Shown here: piece after piece, positions 36,317 through 45,107 of the stretch
Position numbering within the stretch: the stretch's first letter is position 1
Layout of the letters: every line of letters starts with the position of its first letter
Source: Paenibacillus alginolyticus DSM 5050 = NBRC 15375
Lineage (GTDB): Bacteria; Bacillota; Bacilli; Paenibacillales; NBRC-103111
Direction of reading: 5' to 3'
DNA length: 64,000 nt
Assembly (NCBI RefSeq): GCF_000422905.1
Contig: NZ_AUGY01000042.1
Location: 1 to 64,000 of the forward strand
Program-made: the position numbers and the translations under genes
Notes under the pieces: generated by a model
What the model was told of the DNA's origin: nothing
The model's input: the letters and a program-made list of their open reading frames with translations, nothing else
Database searches by the model: none

Positions 36317-36499
36317 GATGCTTTTGTATCAAACTTTACAAACAGTCTCGTTAAATGTCGGCGCAATTCTTTTTTTATTTTTTTGGGATAAAAGACACTC
36401 CGAAGAGAAATCTTATACAAGGTTGCCAACAGTAAGACGTTAAAGTACGTGAAGACATTTAGTAACAGCTTATGACCCAAAAAATGAGGAGGATTTTTA

Positions 36500-36856
36500 A
36501 TGTATCAAAACCAAAATATGAATAACCAATTTCAACAAACGCAAGGGATCATTGCGCAACTTATAAACCAAACGCAGCAATCCTCGCAGATGTACCAACA
36601 AATGCTTCAACAAGAGCAGCAAAATGCCATGAGACTTGAAGAATTAGCACAACGGGAACAACAAGCCGTCCAAATCATTCAATCTGCGCTGCATGGCCAC
36701 CAAATGGCTATTCAACAATTACAACACGTTTCTCAGTTGTGCAGACAGCTTGAACAAACGGCTCAAAGCAGCTTCCAGTCTCCCAATATGCAGCAACCTC
36801 AACAACTAACGAATTATGCCAATTCGTATGGTTCATCGTTCCGCGGGTATCAATAA
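36500..36856 (+). CDS. Gln-rich small coiled-coil protein
   Basis: The 118-residue protein is very rich in Gln and Asn and has an uninterrupted helical stretch (about 20-90: QQEQQNAMRLEELAQREQQA and onward) that could form a coiled coil. The C-terminus is Gln/Ser/Tyr-rich (SYGSSFRGYQ). There is no signal peptide. AGGAGG precedes ATG 36500 and a terminator follows at 36887. The style resembles spore-coat or surface-associated small proteins of Bacillales, but I recognise no family. Confidence 0.7.
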   Translation: MYQNQNMNNQFQQTQGIIAQLINQTQQSSQMYQQMLQQEQQNAMRLEELAQREQQAVQIIQSALHGHQMAIQQLQHVSQLCRQLEQTAQSSFQSPNMQQPQQLTNYANSYGSSFRGYQ

Positions 36857-36886
36857 TACGAAGCATGAATAGATGAAAAAGGATAG

Positions 36887-36911
36887 AGGCTGACGATAAT
36901 CGTCGGCCTTT
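36887..36911 (+). terminator. Terminator after the Gln-rich gene
   Basis: AGGCTGACGAT pairs with ATCGTCGGCCT around a single A, then TTT; compact 11-pair stem. Confidence 0.7.
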
Positions 36912-37040
36912 ATTCGTTGTCCTTATAGTGAGTTAAAATGCGTCAGGAGCGATGGTTGTCTGCAGCGATGAATGGATGGTGTGCTTATTTTCGGATGTTA
37001 TTGTAAAATTAATGGTATACCGATTCAAAAGGAGAAAGTT

Positions 37041-37319
37041 ATGTGCCGAAATATTAAAACTCTATTCAATTTCGATCCAATGGCTACTGATGATGAAATT
37101 CAGGCAGCCTCGCTGCAATTTGTAAGAAAGATCTCAGGCTTTACTGAGCCTTCAAAGGCTAATGAAGCGGCATTCAATCAAGCTGTCATCGAGGTAAGTA
37201 TTGTTGCCCGGAATCTGTTGGACTCCTTGGTAACTAATGCTGAGCCTCGAAATCGTGAGGTTGAAATCGAACGTGCGCGCGTTAGGAATGCCAAAAGATT
37301 TGGAACAAAAGAAGATTAA
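37041..37319 (+). CDS. DUF2277-family protein
   Basis: The 92-residue protein matches the DUF2277 pattern: an N-terminal MCRNIKTLFNFDP, then DDEIQAASLQFVRKISGF, PSKANEAAFNQAV and ARNLLDSL. Function is unknown. ATG 37041 has AAAAGGAG six bases upstream; the longer open frame upstream lacks family residues. Codon use is ordinary for the window. Confidence 0.85.
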   Translation: MCRNIKTLFNFDPMATDDEIQAASLQFVRKISGFTEPSKANEAAFNQAVIEVSIVARNLLDSLVTNAEPRNREVEIERARVRNAKRFGTKED

Positions 37320-37339
37320 GAACTTCATAGAAGAGATCG

Positions 37340-37370
37340 GGTTCTTTCTTACGGGGAAAGAGCCTTTTTT
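37340..37370 (+). terminator. Terminator after the DUF2277 gene
   Basis: GGTTCTTTC pairs with GAAAGAGCC, followed by T6. Confidence 0.8.
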
Positions 37371-37464
37371 GTCTTTCATGGATAGGCATTCAACTTGTCC
37401 TTGTAGCGCTCAACCCTCGCTGCGCATATCCTGTATGAAACTAGTAGAAATTAGGTGATAGAAA

Positions 37465-38211
37465 GTGACCAAAGGTTTTGATTGTTCAACGCCTTTAACG
37501 GCACAAACCGCCGCTGCTTTCGTCAAAGATGGCTACTTGTTTGTAGCCAGATATCTCGTTCCGAGTGGTTTCAAAGCGTTAACCAAAGGTGAAGCAGACA
37601 CGATCAGCGAGGCAGGTCTGCAAATCGTATCTGTCTTCGAAACAACTGCAAATCGAGCTCTCGGCGGAAGAAGCGCAGGTTTGGCGGATGGGGCAACAGC
37701 TGTGCAGGTTGCTCATAATCTTGGCCAGCCACCTGGCAGCTGTATATATTTTGCAGTTGATTTTGATGCCTCAAGCGCCCAAATGCCTACCATTATTGCC
37801 TATATCCGGGCAGCGAGTGAGGCGACACCCGAGTATACGACAGGTGTATATGGTTCTTATACGGTGATGGAAGCCGTCCGTAACGCGGGAGCTTGCTCTC
37901 ATTTTTGGCAAACGTATGCTTGGAGTGACGGTAAAAAGTCGAGTTTTATAAACATTTATCAATACTTGAACGATGTGGTTGAGCATGGGATTGGCGTGGA
38001 TTATGATGAATCATATGGGAAAGAAGGTTGGTGGAACACGATAGCACCACCTGAGCCCCCTGTGCCGTATCCTCTGTCTCCTAAAGATGCCAATGTGATT
38101 ATACCGTTCCTTTCGGCTGGATATGAGGCGACGTCATCAACTGCGGCTAAAGAGGAATTTCATCGTCTTGCCAATGAGCTGCGCAGAGTTTCGGGTCAAC
38201 CGCAACAATAA
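37465..38211 (+). CDS. DUF1906 glycoside-hydrolase-like protein
   Basis: The 248-residue protein starts GFDCSTPLTAQTAAAFVKDGY, has FVARYLVPSG, then IVSVFETTANRALGG, CIYFAVDFDAS, and GVYGSYTVMEAV...FWQTYAWSDG with a final GVDYDESYG. This is the DUF1906/Rv2525c-like TIM-barrel fold related to GH25 lysozymes. A C-terminal helical tail of about 50 residues follows a Pro-rich linker. No signal peptide is seen, so any wall target would need release. The start GTG 37465 lacks a strong SD. Role in peptidoglycan is inference. Confidence 0.75.
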   Translation: MTKGFDCSTPLTAQTAAAFVKDGYLFVARYLVPSGFKALTKGEADTISEAGLQIVSVFETTANRALGGRSAGLADGATAVQVAHNLGQPPGSCIYFAVDFDASSAQMPTIIAYIRAASEATPEYTTGVYGSYTVMEAVRNAGACSHFWQTYAWSDGKKSSFINIYQYLNDVVEHGIGVDYDESYGKEGWWNTIAPPEPPVPYPLSPKDANVIIPFLSAGYEATSSTAAKEEFHRLANELRRVSGQPQQ

Positions 38212-38292
38212 TCGCCCAAAAGTAAACCGAATCCTCCATTGATACGTTTACTCTATTGAGTAGATGTACACTTTCAAAGGAGGATTTTTAAT

Positions 38293-39066
38293 ATGAAAAA
38301 AAGCTTATTCGCGGTTGTACTCGGTTTCGGTTTGCTGACTTCAAGCTTCTTATCGGTTTCAGCTCATGACCATGAGACTGGGCATGATAGCATGGCGGCT
38401 GACATGAGTATGAAAGCATCTTTACAACAGCAGGTAAAATCCGATATGAAGCTAACTTTAAATGGTAAACCCTTGCAGCTGGATGAGTCTTACCTCATTG
38501 ATAACTCTTTGTTTGTGCCGTACCATGCCTTTGCGGAAGGAATTGGATCCGAAGTGGGCTATGACGCCGCTACACAAACGGTAACGGTAAAGAAGGACGC
38601 AAAAACGGTTAAACTCATGATCGGATCCTCCGAAGCCAATGTGGACGGCGCCAAAGTATCTATGGTCGGTCCAGCACAGTTAATCAACAGTTCCACCTTC
38701 GTTCACTCCCGATTTTTGGCTGAAGTGTTCGGGATTAAGGTCATGTATGATGAAGCAACGCGGACGGTAAATCTCGTCAGCGGAGAGACTTCCGGATCCG
38801 GACAAGAGGTAGCTAAAACCTATTACGTGAATATGGAGGGCTTTGCTTTCAAAGAAGGGGATATCACTGTTGAAGCTGGCTCTACGGTTATTTTTACGAA
38901 TAAGGATAAAGTGAAACACAATGCTGTCGCTGATGATGGCAGTTTCAAAACCGCGCTTTTGGCGACGGGTGAATCGGAAAGTGTTACATTTGCCAAGCCA
39001 GGTGAGTATACGTACTTCTGTCAGCCTCATAAGGATTTCATGAAGGGTAAAATTACCGTGAAATAA
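38293..39066 (+). CDS. Secreted cupredoxin with stalk domain
   Basis: The 257-residue secreted protein has a signal peptide (VSA, about 1-24) and a short His/Met/Asp-rich segment (HDHETGHDSMAADMSM). Residues about 50-162 form a copper-amine-oxidase N-terminal (stalk) domain with paired LFVPYHAFAEGIG and TFVHSRFLAEVFG repeats. The C-terminal domain (about 173-257) is a cupredoxin with type 1 copper ligands His209, Cys243, His246 and Met250 (YFCQPHKDFM). AAAGGAGG precedes the ATG. It likely binds copper in an extracellular electron-transfer or copper-handling role. Confidence 0.85.
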   Translation: MKKSLFAVVLGFGLLTSSFLSVSAHDHETGHDSMAADMSMKASLQQQVKSDMKLTLNGKPLQLDESYLIDNSLFVPYHAFAEGIGSEVGYDAATQTVTVKKDAKTVKLMIGSSEANVDGAKVSMVGPAQLINSSTFVHSRFLAEVFGIKVMYDEATRTVNLVSGETSGSGQEVAKTYYVNMEGFAFKEGDITVEAGSTVIFTNKDKVKHNAVADDGSFKTALLATGESESVTFAKPGEYTYFCQPHKDFMKGKITVK

Positions 39067-39073
39067 AGATCAT

Positions 39074-39117
39074 AAGCCCGGCATCTCTCGACTAGCGCAG
39101 AGATGCCGGGCTTTATT
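39074..39117. terminator. Bidirectional terminator between convergent genes
   Basis: AAGCCCGGCATCTCT pairs perfectly with AGAGATGCCGGGCTT over a ten-base loop; T-rich tails in both directions. Confidence 0.9.
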
Positions 39118-40252
39118 ATTGAATGACGGCGCTGCGGATATACCAGCGCTCATCAAGCGAAGCTCTTTCGAGGCGAAAGAGCACGCGCCTATTCACAACC
39201 GCGGATGCACGCATCGGCGTAGCCGAAACGTCAACCGCGGTGTCCAGCTGCAGGAGCTGGGACACGTCCCGCTCCGGGAACTTGGACAGTCGGCGCATGC
39301 TTCGCACATGCACCGCCTGTTCTTGCCCGGTGGTGACCTGCAGCAACTGCAGGTCACCTTGGTTCGCCGCGCTGATCCACACGTCGATCAGCGCCCAGGG
39401 CGAGAGCTTACTGATGTATTCCGTCAGCAAGCCTGCCGCTCGGTGCACCATGACCTGGTGCGCCGGGTCTACGGAGCGGGAGCCGTGCGTCACGCTCCCG
39501 AGGAAGTGAATACAGAAATGACCGTTGAAGTCATTTCCCGGTATACCGTCACCTCCATGCGGCATGCCGTGCATGGACCCGGCCAGCGTGCGGCCGTTCA
39601 GCTTCACGAGGACCGCCTTGCGGTCCCAGCTCCAAGCGCCGCCGTAGATGGCTTTGAGCGTCGCGGAGTCGGCTTTGGTCAGCGGCTGTACATCCGCATG
39701 ATGGGAGCCTGCGCGTCGCTGCCCCTCAAAGCTAAGACCGCTCTCCACGTCTACGATAGTGAATTTACTGTATTTGGGGAGGACTTCACTCGCCTCCTCC
39801 CAAGGAAGTATTTCGCCATAGTGCTTGGCTCTAACAACTTGAACTTGCGAACGAAGCGTGTTTTGAGCGGCGCTTGATATGTTTAACGTGAGTCTCGCCG
39901 AGAGATCTACCACTTCACCATTCGGGGTAACACCATAGCTTTGTTGCACACCCTTTTTATCAAAGGAAAGCGTGGTATCCGGGAGAAGGGGGGCGACGAA
40001 AGGGGCACCAGTATCTCCATCTTCTAGCTCTCGTTGTAATTTTTTATCTACAAATATAGCTTCAGTTTGATAAGCAGCGTGAGGTGAAACTTTAACGACC
40101 AGCTGGAGCTTCCCAGAACTCGCGGTTTCTTCAAGCTGTGGCATTTCGCCGTAAGTATGCGCGTTAATCCCTATTGCAGCTGTTAGTAGGCTTGTAAGCA
40201 ACAGCGTGCAAAACAGCTTTCGGAGCAAGCTGTTTGCTCGGTGTGGATGCAT
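39116..40252 (-). CDS. Secreted protein with L,D-transpeptidase-like Cys motif, unknown
   Basis: The 378-residue protein has an N-terminal membrane/signal segment (about 11-31). Residues about 172-285 hold the blocks GSHHADVQPLT, YGGAWSWDRKA, SMHGMPHGG, GNDFNGHFCIHFLGS and VDPAHQVM. The Cys247 in GHFCIHF plus nearby His residues recall the catalytic SHGC region of YkuD-type L,D-transpeptidases, but the match is partial. I recall similar sequences in Paenibacillus, some with stalk domains, without known function. The 3' two-thirds of the gene is much richer in G+C than its start. Confidence 0.6.
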   Translation of the reverse strand: MHPHRANSLLRKLFCTLLLTSLLTAAIGINAHTYGEMPQLEETASSGKLQLVVKVSPHAAYQTEAIFVDKKLQRELEDGDTGAPFVAPLLPDTTLSFDKKGVQQSYGVTPNGEVVDLSARLTLNISSAAQNTLRSQVQVVRAKHYGEILPWEEASEVLPKYSKFTIVDVESGLSFEGQRRAGSHHADVQPLTKADSATLKAIYGGAWSWDRKAVLVKLNGRTLAGSMHGMPHGGDGIPGNDFNGHFCIHFLGSVTHGSRSVDPAHQVMVHRAAGLLTEYISKLSPWALIDVWISAANQGDLQLLQVTTGQEQAVHVRSMRRLSKFPERDVSQLLQLDTAVDVSATPMRASAVVNRRVLFRLERASLDERWYIRSAVIQ

Positions 40253-40419
40253 AGGTTAGCTTCCTCCTAATTCAGTTTGATAAGCACATAATCAAGTTTT
40301 TACTAAATGACTTAAATTTATGAACAGCCGTCCTGACTATGCTGATCTATTTTGATTTGTGATAAAATAACAGAAGTATGCCGTGATTAGCACACGATTT
40401 GGAAGGGAAGGGAATACGA

Positions 40420-41253
40420 ATGAAACCAAGCGCGGGTAAACCGTTTGAATTATGTATAGCGACTGATCGTGTTGTGAGAGGGGACTTTTATGAAGCGGCA
40501 TCACAGCCGGCCAGAGGGACTTTAATTATTTGTCACGGGTACAAAGGCTTCAAAAATTGGGGGATGTTCCCGCATGCGGCTCAGGCGTTAGCCGAAGAGG
40601 TCGATGTGATTTCGATCAATTTTTCGCACAACGGCGTGGGCGCTGACTTACTTGAGTTTACGGAACTTGAGAAGTTCGCTCGAGAAACCTATTCCAAGGA
40701 TTTAGAAGATTTGCATGCGGTTGTGAATCATATTCGTAACCGTGAAAGCTCAACAACCCCGAAACCCATTCTTCTTTTAGGTCATAGCAGGGGGGCGGGT
40801 GTGTGCTTGATCTATGCGCTTGATCATCCTGAACACATTGCCGGTGTGATTAGCTGGAACGGAATTGCGAATGTCGATTTATTTACGGAGGAAAATAAAG
40901 CGCAGATGCGGGCAGCAGGGCGAACGTACACGATGAACGGGCGCACCAAACAAAACATGCCGCTGGACCTCGAAATCTTAGAAGATATGGAGCATAATCG
41001 CGAGCGCTTCGATATTGTGGGTAGGATTAGCACTGCTAAATTCCCAATCGCCCTTATTCAAGGAACGGAAGATGGAGAGAGAGGAATCCGAGGCTCACAG
41101 AGGCTTGTTGAGCAAAATGCCGCCATTGCATGGATTAGAATTCCTGAGGGCAACCATACCTTTGGCTCGGTACACCCGTATCAAGGGGAGACGAAGCCGT
41201 TGAAAGAAGCAATACATGCAACCAAACGAACGATACAAGGGATGTTAGCCTAA
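40420..41253 (+). CDS. Alpha/beta-hydrolase (dienelactone-hydrolase-like)
   Basis: The 277-residue protein has an oxyanion-region HGYKGFKNWGMFP (about 42-54), a nucleophile elbow GHSRGAG near residue 130, an acid residue around QGTEDGERG and the catalytic His in EGNHTFG. There is no signal peptide. ATG 40420 follows GAAGGGA. It is four bases upstream of the nhaC-like gene. Substrate unknown, likely an ester or acyl compound. Confidence 0.83.
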   Translation: MKPSAGKPFELCIATDRVVRGDFYEAASQPARGTLIICHGYKGFKNWGMFPHAAQALAEEVDVISINFSHNGVGADLLEFTELEKFARETYSKDLEDLHAVVNHIRNRESSTTPKPILLLGHSRGAGVCLIYALDHPEHIAGVISWNGIANVDLFTEENKAQMRAAGRTYTMNGRTKQNMPLDLEILEDMEHNRERFDIVGRISTAKFPIALIQGTEDGERGIRGSQRLVEQNAAIAWIRIPEGNHTFGSVHPYQGETKPLKEAIHATKRTIQGMLA

Positions 41254-41256
41254 ACG

Positions 41257-42618
41257 ATGTTAACGATTAGACAACTTAGTGCGGTAATCACGATAACGAT
41301 TATAGGGCTTGCTGCTGCGTATTTTCTACATATTCCTTTAGTGATTGGATTTTCGTTGGGGCTATTGACATTGGTTGCCCTCATTTGGCGAGCGGGAACA
41401 ACATTGCAGGACATCTTGAAAAGCATGTGGGAAGGTGTTAAACACACCAAAGAGGTCATTTGGATTCTTGCCCTAGTTGGCGTAGTTATTCCTACATGGA
41501 CTATGAGCGGTACGATCCCATATATGATTGATTTGGGCCTTAGTGTAGTTGATCCCAGTTTTTTTCTAACCTTTTCATTTGTTCTTTCTGTTTGCATCTC
41601 CATGGTGCTGGGCACATCTACAGGAACGCTTAGTTCCGTAGGAATCCCATTAATTGGGCTGGGGCTGCTGCTGCAAATCCCGCTTCCTATGGTTGCTGGT
41701 GCACTTGTGTCGGGTGCTTTTGTTGGCGATCGGACTTCACCATTTTCCAGTGCAAACAGACTTGTGGCTTCTTCAACAGGTGTTTCCATGAAGGTCCTAT
41801 TTAAAGCGTTACTACCCACAACTATAGGTGCGCTAGGTGTCTCGCTGGGGTTTTTCCTCGTATGCGATATGAGTGGAGAATGGCATTGGAGTGACATCAC
41901 CTTACACAATCAGCAGTTTGCTTCGGGATTTAGATACAGCTTGTGGATCTTGCTGCCAGTGCTTGCCCTATTGATTTCGATCCTTTTAAGGTTCAAAACA
42001 AGAAATGGCTTCCTCTTGTCGATTGCTTGTGCCATCCTAATTGGCATGAGCTTGCAACAAATAACTTGGCATGAATGGCTGCATGATATGTGGTTTGGCT
42101 ACCATTCCAGCATGTTTAACTCTTTGCAAACCAAAGGGCTTTCCAACATGATCGAACTGATTGCCCTTATCGCACTCGCGGGAGCTTATAGTGGCATTTT
42201 AGAAAAGTATCGTGTCCTAGAGACATATATGCAAAAGCTGCTGGGAGAGACGTCCGCTTCACTCCTTTCGGCGACTGTACGAACAGCACTGTTTGGCCTA
42301 GGCCTAGGCCTTGTTTCGTGTACGCAAACATTGCCAATTATGATGACCGGGCGGAGTTTGAAGCCTTTTTGGGAAGAGCGATTTCCTCGCAGTCAGCTGG
42401 CTCGAGTTGTGGCTGATTCAAGTCTTATTCTAGCTGCGATGATTCCATGGAACATGCTTGCCATCGTCTGTGGAACAATTGTAGGCGTACCCGTGCACGC
42501 GTATGTTGGCTATGCGCCGTTTCTTTGGGCTTTGCCTGTATGTACCTTGCTGTGGTCCTTATGGTGGAGAGACCGTGAAAGTTTAAGTAGTAGAAGAGGA
42601 GGGGGATTCGATGGCTAA
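41257..42618 (+). CDS. NhaC-family Na+/H+ antiporter
   Basis: The 453-residue protein has about 11-12 transmembrane helices and NhaC-type blocks: SMVLGTSTGTLSSVGIPLIG, VSGAFVGDRTSPFSSAN (with charged residues in the transport core) and PWNMLAIVCGTIVGVP. It probably exchanges Na+ for protons at alkaline or saline conditions; NhaC relatives can also carry malate/lactate. The ATG sits four bases after the hydrolase stop, and its end overlaps the phosphoesterase gene by eight bases. Confidence 0.85.
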   Translation: MLTIRQLSAVITITIIGLAAAYFLHIPLVIGFSLGLLTLVALIWRAGTTLQDILKSMWEGVKHTKEVIWILALVGVVIPTWTMSGTIPYMIDLGLSVVDPSFFLTFSFVLSVCISMVLGTSTGTLSSVGIPLIGLGLLLQIPLPMVAGALVSGAFVGDRTSPFSSANRLVASSTGVSMKVLFKALLPTTIGALGVSLGFFLVCDMSGEWHWSDITLHNQQFASGFRYSLWILLPVLALLISILLRFKTRNGFLLSIACAILIGMSLQQITWHEWLHDMWFGYHSSMFNSLQTKGLSNMIELIALIALAGAYSGILEKYRVLETYMQKLLGETSASLLSATVRTALFGLGLGLVSCTQTLPIMMTGRSLKPFWEERFPRSQLARVVADSSLILAAMIPWNMLAIVCGTIVGVPVHAYVGYAPFLWALPVCTLLWSLWWRDRESLSSRRGGGFDG

Positions 42619-43123
42619 TACCTATTTTATTTCGGACCATCACTTTGGTCATTCATCTATTATTGATTTCGAAGCTCGGCCTTTCGCCGATGCAGACGAA
42701 ATGACCGCGACGATGATTGCCAAATGGAACGCTGTTGTTAGTAAAGAAGACAAAGTATTTCATCTAGGGGATTTTTCCTTCTTGAATAAAGAGCGAACTC
42801 AAGCCATTGTTTCGGAGCTAAACGGTTATAAAATCCTCATCTTAGGCAATCACGATCGAGGAAGGTCGAGAACCTGGTGGCTTGAAGTCGGCTTTGACGA
42901 AGTGAGCGAGTACCCGATCATTTATAAGAATTTCTTTTTCCTATCCCATGAGCCGATGTATATGAACAAACAAATGCCCTACCTCAATGTACACGGCCAC
43001 ATTCACAGCCAGAAATACGAGGGACGCCATTACTTTAATGTGAGTGTGGAGCATTGGGATTATACGCCAGTTTCTTTTGAACAGATTAGAGATTCAGTTG
43101 TAGTGAGTGAGGAGCAGTCGTGA
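42611..43123 (+). CDS. Calcineurin-like metallophosphoesterase
   Basis: The 170-residue protein shows the compact phosphoesterase metal motifs: SDHHFGHSSII (about 8-18), HLGDFS (52-57), ILGNHDRG (77-84), LSHEP and HVHGHIHS-like NVHGHIHS. Such small proteins hydrolyse phosphodiesters or phosphomonoesters; the substrate is unknown. GGAGGGGG precedes the ATG, which overlaps the nhaC end. Confidence 0.87.
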   Translation: MANTYFISDHHFGHSSIIDFEARPFADADEMTATMIAKWNAVVSKEDKVFHLGDFSFLNKERTQAIVSELNGYKILILGNHDRGRSRTWWLEVGFDEVSEYPIIYKNFFFLSHEPMYMNKQMPYLNVHGHIHSQKYEGRHYFNVSVEHWDYTPVSFEQIRDSVVVSEEQS

Positions 43124-43328
43124 AGAGGCTGTCCAATAAGACGTTCTTCTTTAGACTCCCTCTTGTTTCCACTGTTGCACTACATGGAAAAGTTACCGTT
43201 AATTTTGGTTTTTTTTCATAAAAAGCTAGTTTACATGGAGTTTTCCAGTTAGATGACCGTTTTGAGCAATTAACGCCAGATGAACTGGAGGAATTTCTGT
43301 TAGATTTCGCTCCGTATCGAAAGAAAAT
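43124..43328 (+). other. Gap with a possible gene remnant
   Basis: This non-coding gap contains a T-rich stretch and a start-less open frame ending at TAG 43344 that reads QLDDRFEQLTPDELEEF, then LLDFAPYRKKIEAAR. It looks like the C-terminal end of a lost gene. Two related ACATGGA-containing segments (about 43179 and 43233) lie here. Confidence 0.3.
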
Positions 43329-43370
43329 AGAGGCTGCTCGCTAGGTTTTCAACCTTTAGAGTCAGCCTCT
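43329..43370. terminator. Hairpin between convergent genes
   Basis: AGAGGCTG pairs with CAGCCTCT, with an inner GGTT...AACC stem; located before the minus-strand gene end at 43376. Confidence 0.6.
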
Positions 43371-43375
43371 TACTT

Positions 43376-43756
43376 CTAGTGTCCCGCTAATTTGTTAATG
43401 GTTTCTATTTTCTTATCATGACTTAGCCTAACAAACACAGTAGATATTTCACTTTTTGGGTTATCTACACGAATATCACGATTGTTGAAATGCACATGAT
43501 CAATTCCTAGACTATGGAACATAAATTTATGATCCTCCGTATCCAGACCTTCGAATGAGAAGTCTCCCATGAGTCTGAAAATGTCATCATGACCTTTCAT
43601 AAGAACATCGATATGGTTAGTGGTTACGTGAATATTCAGCAGCAAGGTATTGGAAAATTCGATTAGAAAGGTTCCTTTACGAATTCCTTTTTCTAATCTA
43701 TGCCACTTTCCAGTAATAGCCTCAACCAGCGTACTACCATCAGAGTACTCGTTCAT
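43376..43756 (-). CDS. Conserved-looking hypothetical protein
   Basis: The 126-residue acidic soluble protein alternates hydrophobic and polar residues (TFLIEFSNTLLLNIHVTTNHIDV), suggesting a beta-rich fold. It has a His-rich central part (DHKFMFHSLGIDHVHF). No family is recognised. ATG 43756 follows GAGAGGTGG. It is the last gene of the sigma/anti-sigma operon, 23 bases after the membrane protein gene. Confidence 0.65.
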   Translation of the reverse strand: MNEYSDGSTLVEAITGKWHRLEKGIRKGTFLIEFSNTLLLNIHVTTNHIDVLMKGHDDIFRLMGDFSFEGLDTEDHKFMFHSLGIDHVHFNNRDIRVDNPKSEISTVFVRLSHDKKIETINKLAGH

Positions 43757-43779
43757 TTTGCCACCTCTCTAATTGCGTA

Positions 43780-44607
43780 TTAAACTCGGTTTTTCTTTCT
43801 TACTTTTTCAACAAACCAAATCGTTGCAACCCCAAAGGAAAACAGGAAGATAACCACAAGGAGGAGTAACCCCAGAATAGGAATATTTACAGATGAGGTT
43901 AGAATAAATGCTCCTAATGTGGCTTTAATCCAGTCCGCTTTCCCCGATGTTCCTTGGACTCGTTCTGCAATGAGATAACTAATGGTGGTCATTCCAAAAG
44001 CAAATGCAACAAAAATAATGAGACCTATAAGAAGTATGAAAGGTATTCCAACTACGGTAAGTAGCAAAAGCAAACTTACTGCGATAAGAATCATTCCGCT
44101 AAAAAAACCTGTATAGATCAGCTTGCCCATGGATTCAAACCTATGTTTCTCAATAAAAGAAGCGGTTCGATGCTTACCCAATAAGATCATCAGCAGGGGG
44201 ATGAGTATCATAATTAAACTTCCAGCTAATTGAATGACCCATATTCCAAGCACGAGTCCTCCACCAATAAGAAGACTATTTTGAGTAGCATCATCCAAGG
44301 AAATACTTATGACGTCGCCATTAATCACGGATCCAGCGTCTTGTTGGACTTTCCCTCCAATGACAAATACAAAGCCTTTAACCTGTGATGTAGACCCAAG
44401 GTGGACGTCACCATTTACAATAACAATAGAGTTAGCGATTGATCCCAAGACGAGAGCATTTCCGCCAATAATAATAACATCATCAACCGTTTGATTGGCA
44501 GGTATCGTTGTCGTTTGATGCTCATAAATACTTTTCGCCATAACAGAAGAAGGAAGCAGCACGAATGCGAACAAAACCAAAAGGGCTGCATATATTGTTT
44601 TTTTCAA
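43780..44607 (-). CDS. Polymer-forming (bactofilin-like) membrane protein
   Basis: The 275-residue protein has a signal peptide (about 1-24), then a beta-helix-like segment (about 35-100) of repeated turns such as DDVIIIGGNALVLGSI and NSIVIVNGDVHLG, typical of polymer-forming cytoskeletal/bactofilin-like domains. It ends with about four transmembrane helices (about 112-265). Similar proteins occur with ECF sigma/anti-sigma pairs. Its role may be envelope-stress protection; that is inference. Six bases separate it from the anti-sigma gene. Confidence 0.8.
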   Translation of the reverse strand: MKKTIYAALLVLFAFVLLPSSVMAKSIYEHQTTTIPANQTVDDVIIIGGNALVLGSIANSIVIVNGDVHLGSTSQVKGFVFVIGGKVQQDAGSVINGDVISISLDDATQNSLLIGGGLVLGIWVIQLAGSLIMILIPLLMILLGKHRTASFIEKHRFESMGKLIYTGFFSGMILIAVSLLLLLTVVGIPFILLIGLIIFVAFAFGMTTISYLIAERVQGTSGKADWIKATLGAFILTSSVNIPILGLLLLVVIFLFSFGVATIWFVEKVRKKNRV

Positions 44608-44612
44608 ATAAA

Positions 44613-45107
44613 TTATCCCCTTCCGTTCATGTTAGTCTGGAGCAATCGACGTAGATAAAAACTTGAGAAAATAAGCATGAAGATTGAAAAGATGATCGAT
44701 GCACCAAATAAAGAGGGAACTGACGTTAGGACACTTGGTATGACAAAGACGAGAACAGCTATAAACTTAAACAAAATGGATATTAATGTAACAAATACAG
44801 GCCCAGATAAAATTAAAACAATAAGAACAGTAAGAATTCCTAATACTGGTAAAGTAACCCACGCTTTATTAATAGGCTTAGCAGCCGGATTTAAATTTAT
44901 TTCATTCATGATTCTTTGTTCTAGGTCCACTGGGGCTTCAAAATCCTGAAATGCGGAGGAAGCTTGAAACTTCAAGTGAAGCAGATCTTCATATAAAGTC
45001 TGGCATTGTTCACAATAAGCTAGATGTTCTTCTAGGATGCGATTTTCATCATCATTCAGTTCGTTATCGATATACGCTGACAATATATCATCCGGATGGT
45101 TAATCAT
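44613..45107 (-). CDS. Zinc-finger anti-sigma factor
   Basis: The 164-residue protein has an N-terminal ZAS/zf-HC2 domain with the H-x3-C-x2-C motif in EEHLAYCEQCQ (about 27-37) and two to three transmembrane helices (about 83-160). It would hold the sigma factor at the membrane until a signal. Its ATG overlaps the sigma stop by four bases, giving coupled synthesis at equal amounts. Confidence 0.88.
   Translation of the reverse strand: MINHPDDILSAYIDNELNDDENRILEEHLAYCEQCQTLYEDLLHLKFQASSAFQDFEAPVDLEQRIMNEINLNPAAKPINKAWVTLPVLGILTVLIVLILSGPVFVTLISILFKFIAVLVFVIPSVLTSVPSLFGASIIFSIFMLIFSSFYLRRLLQTNMNGRG

Noticed and set aside
39119-39877. Long plus-strand frame opposite the secreted protein gene
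   Set aside because: Antisense shadow of the G+C-rich part of the 39116-40252 gene; Arg/His-rich translation with no SD or family.
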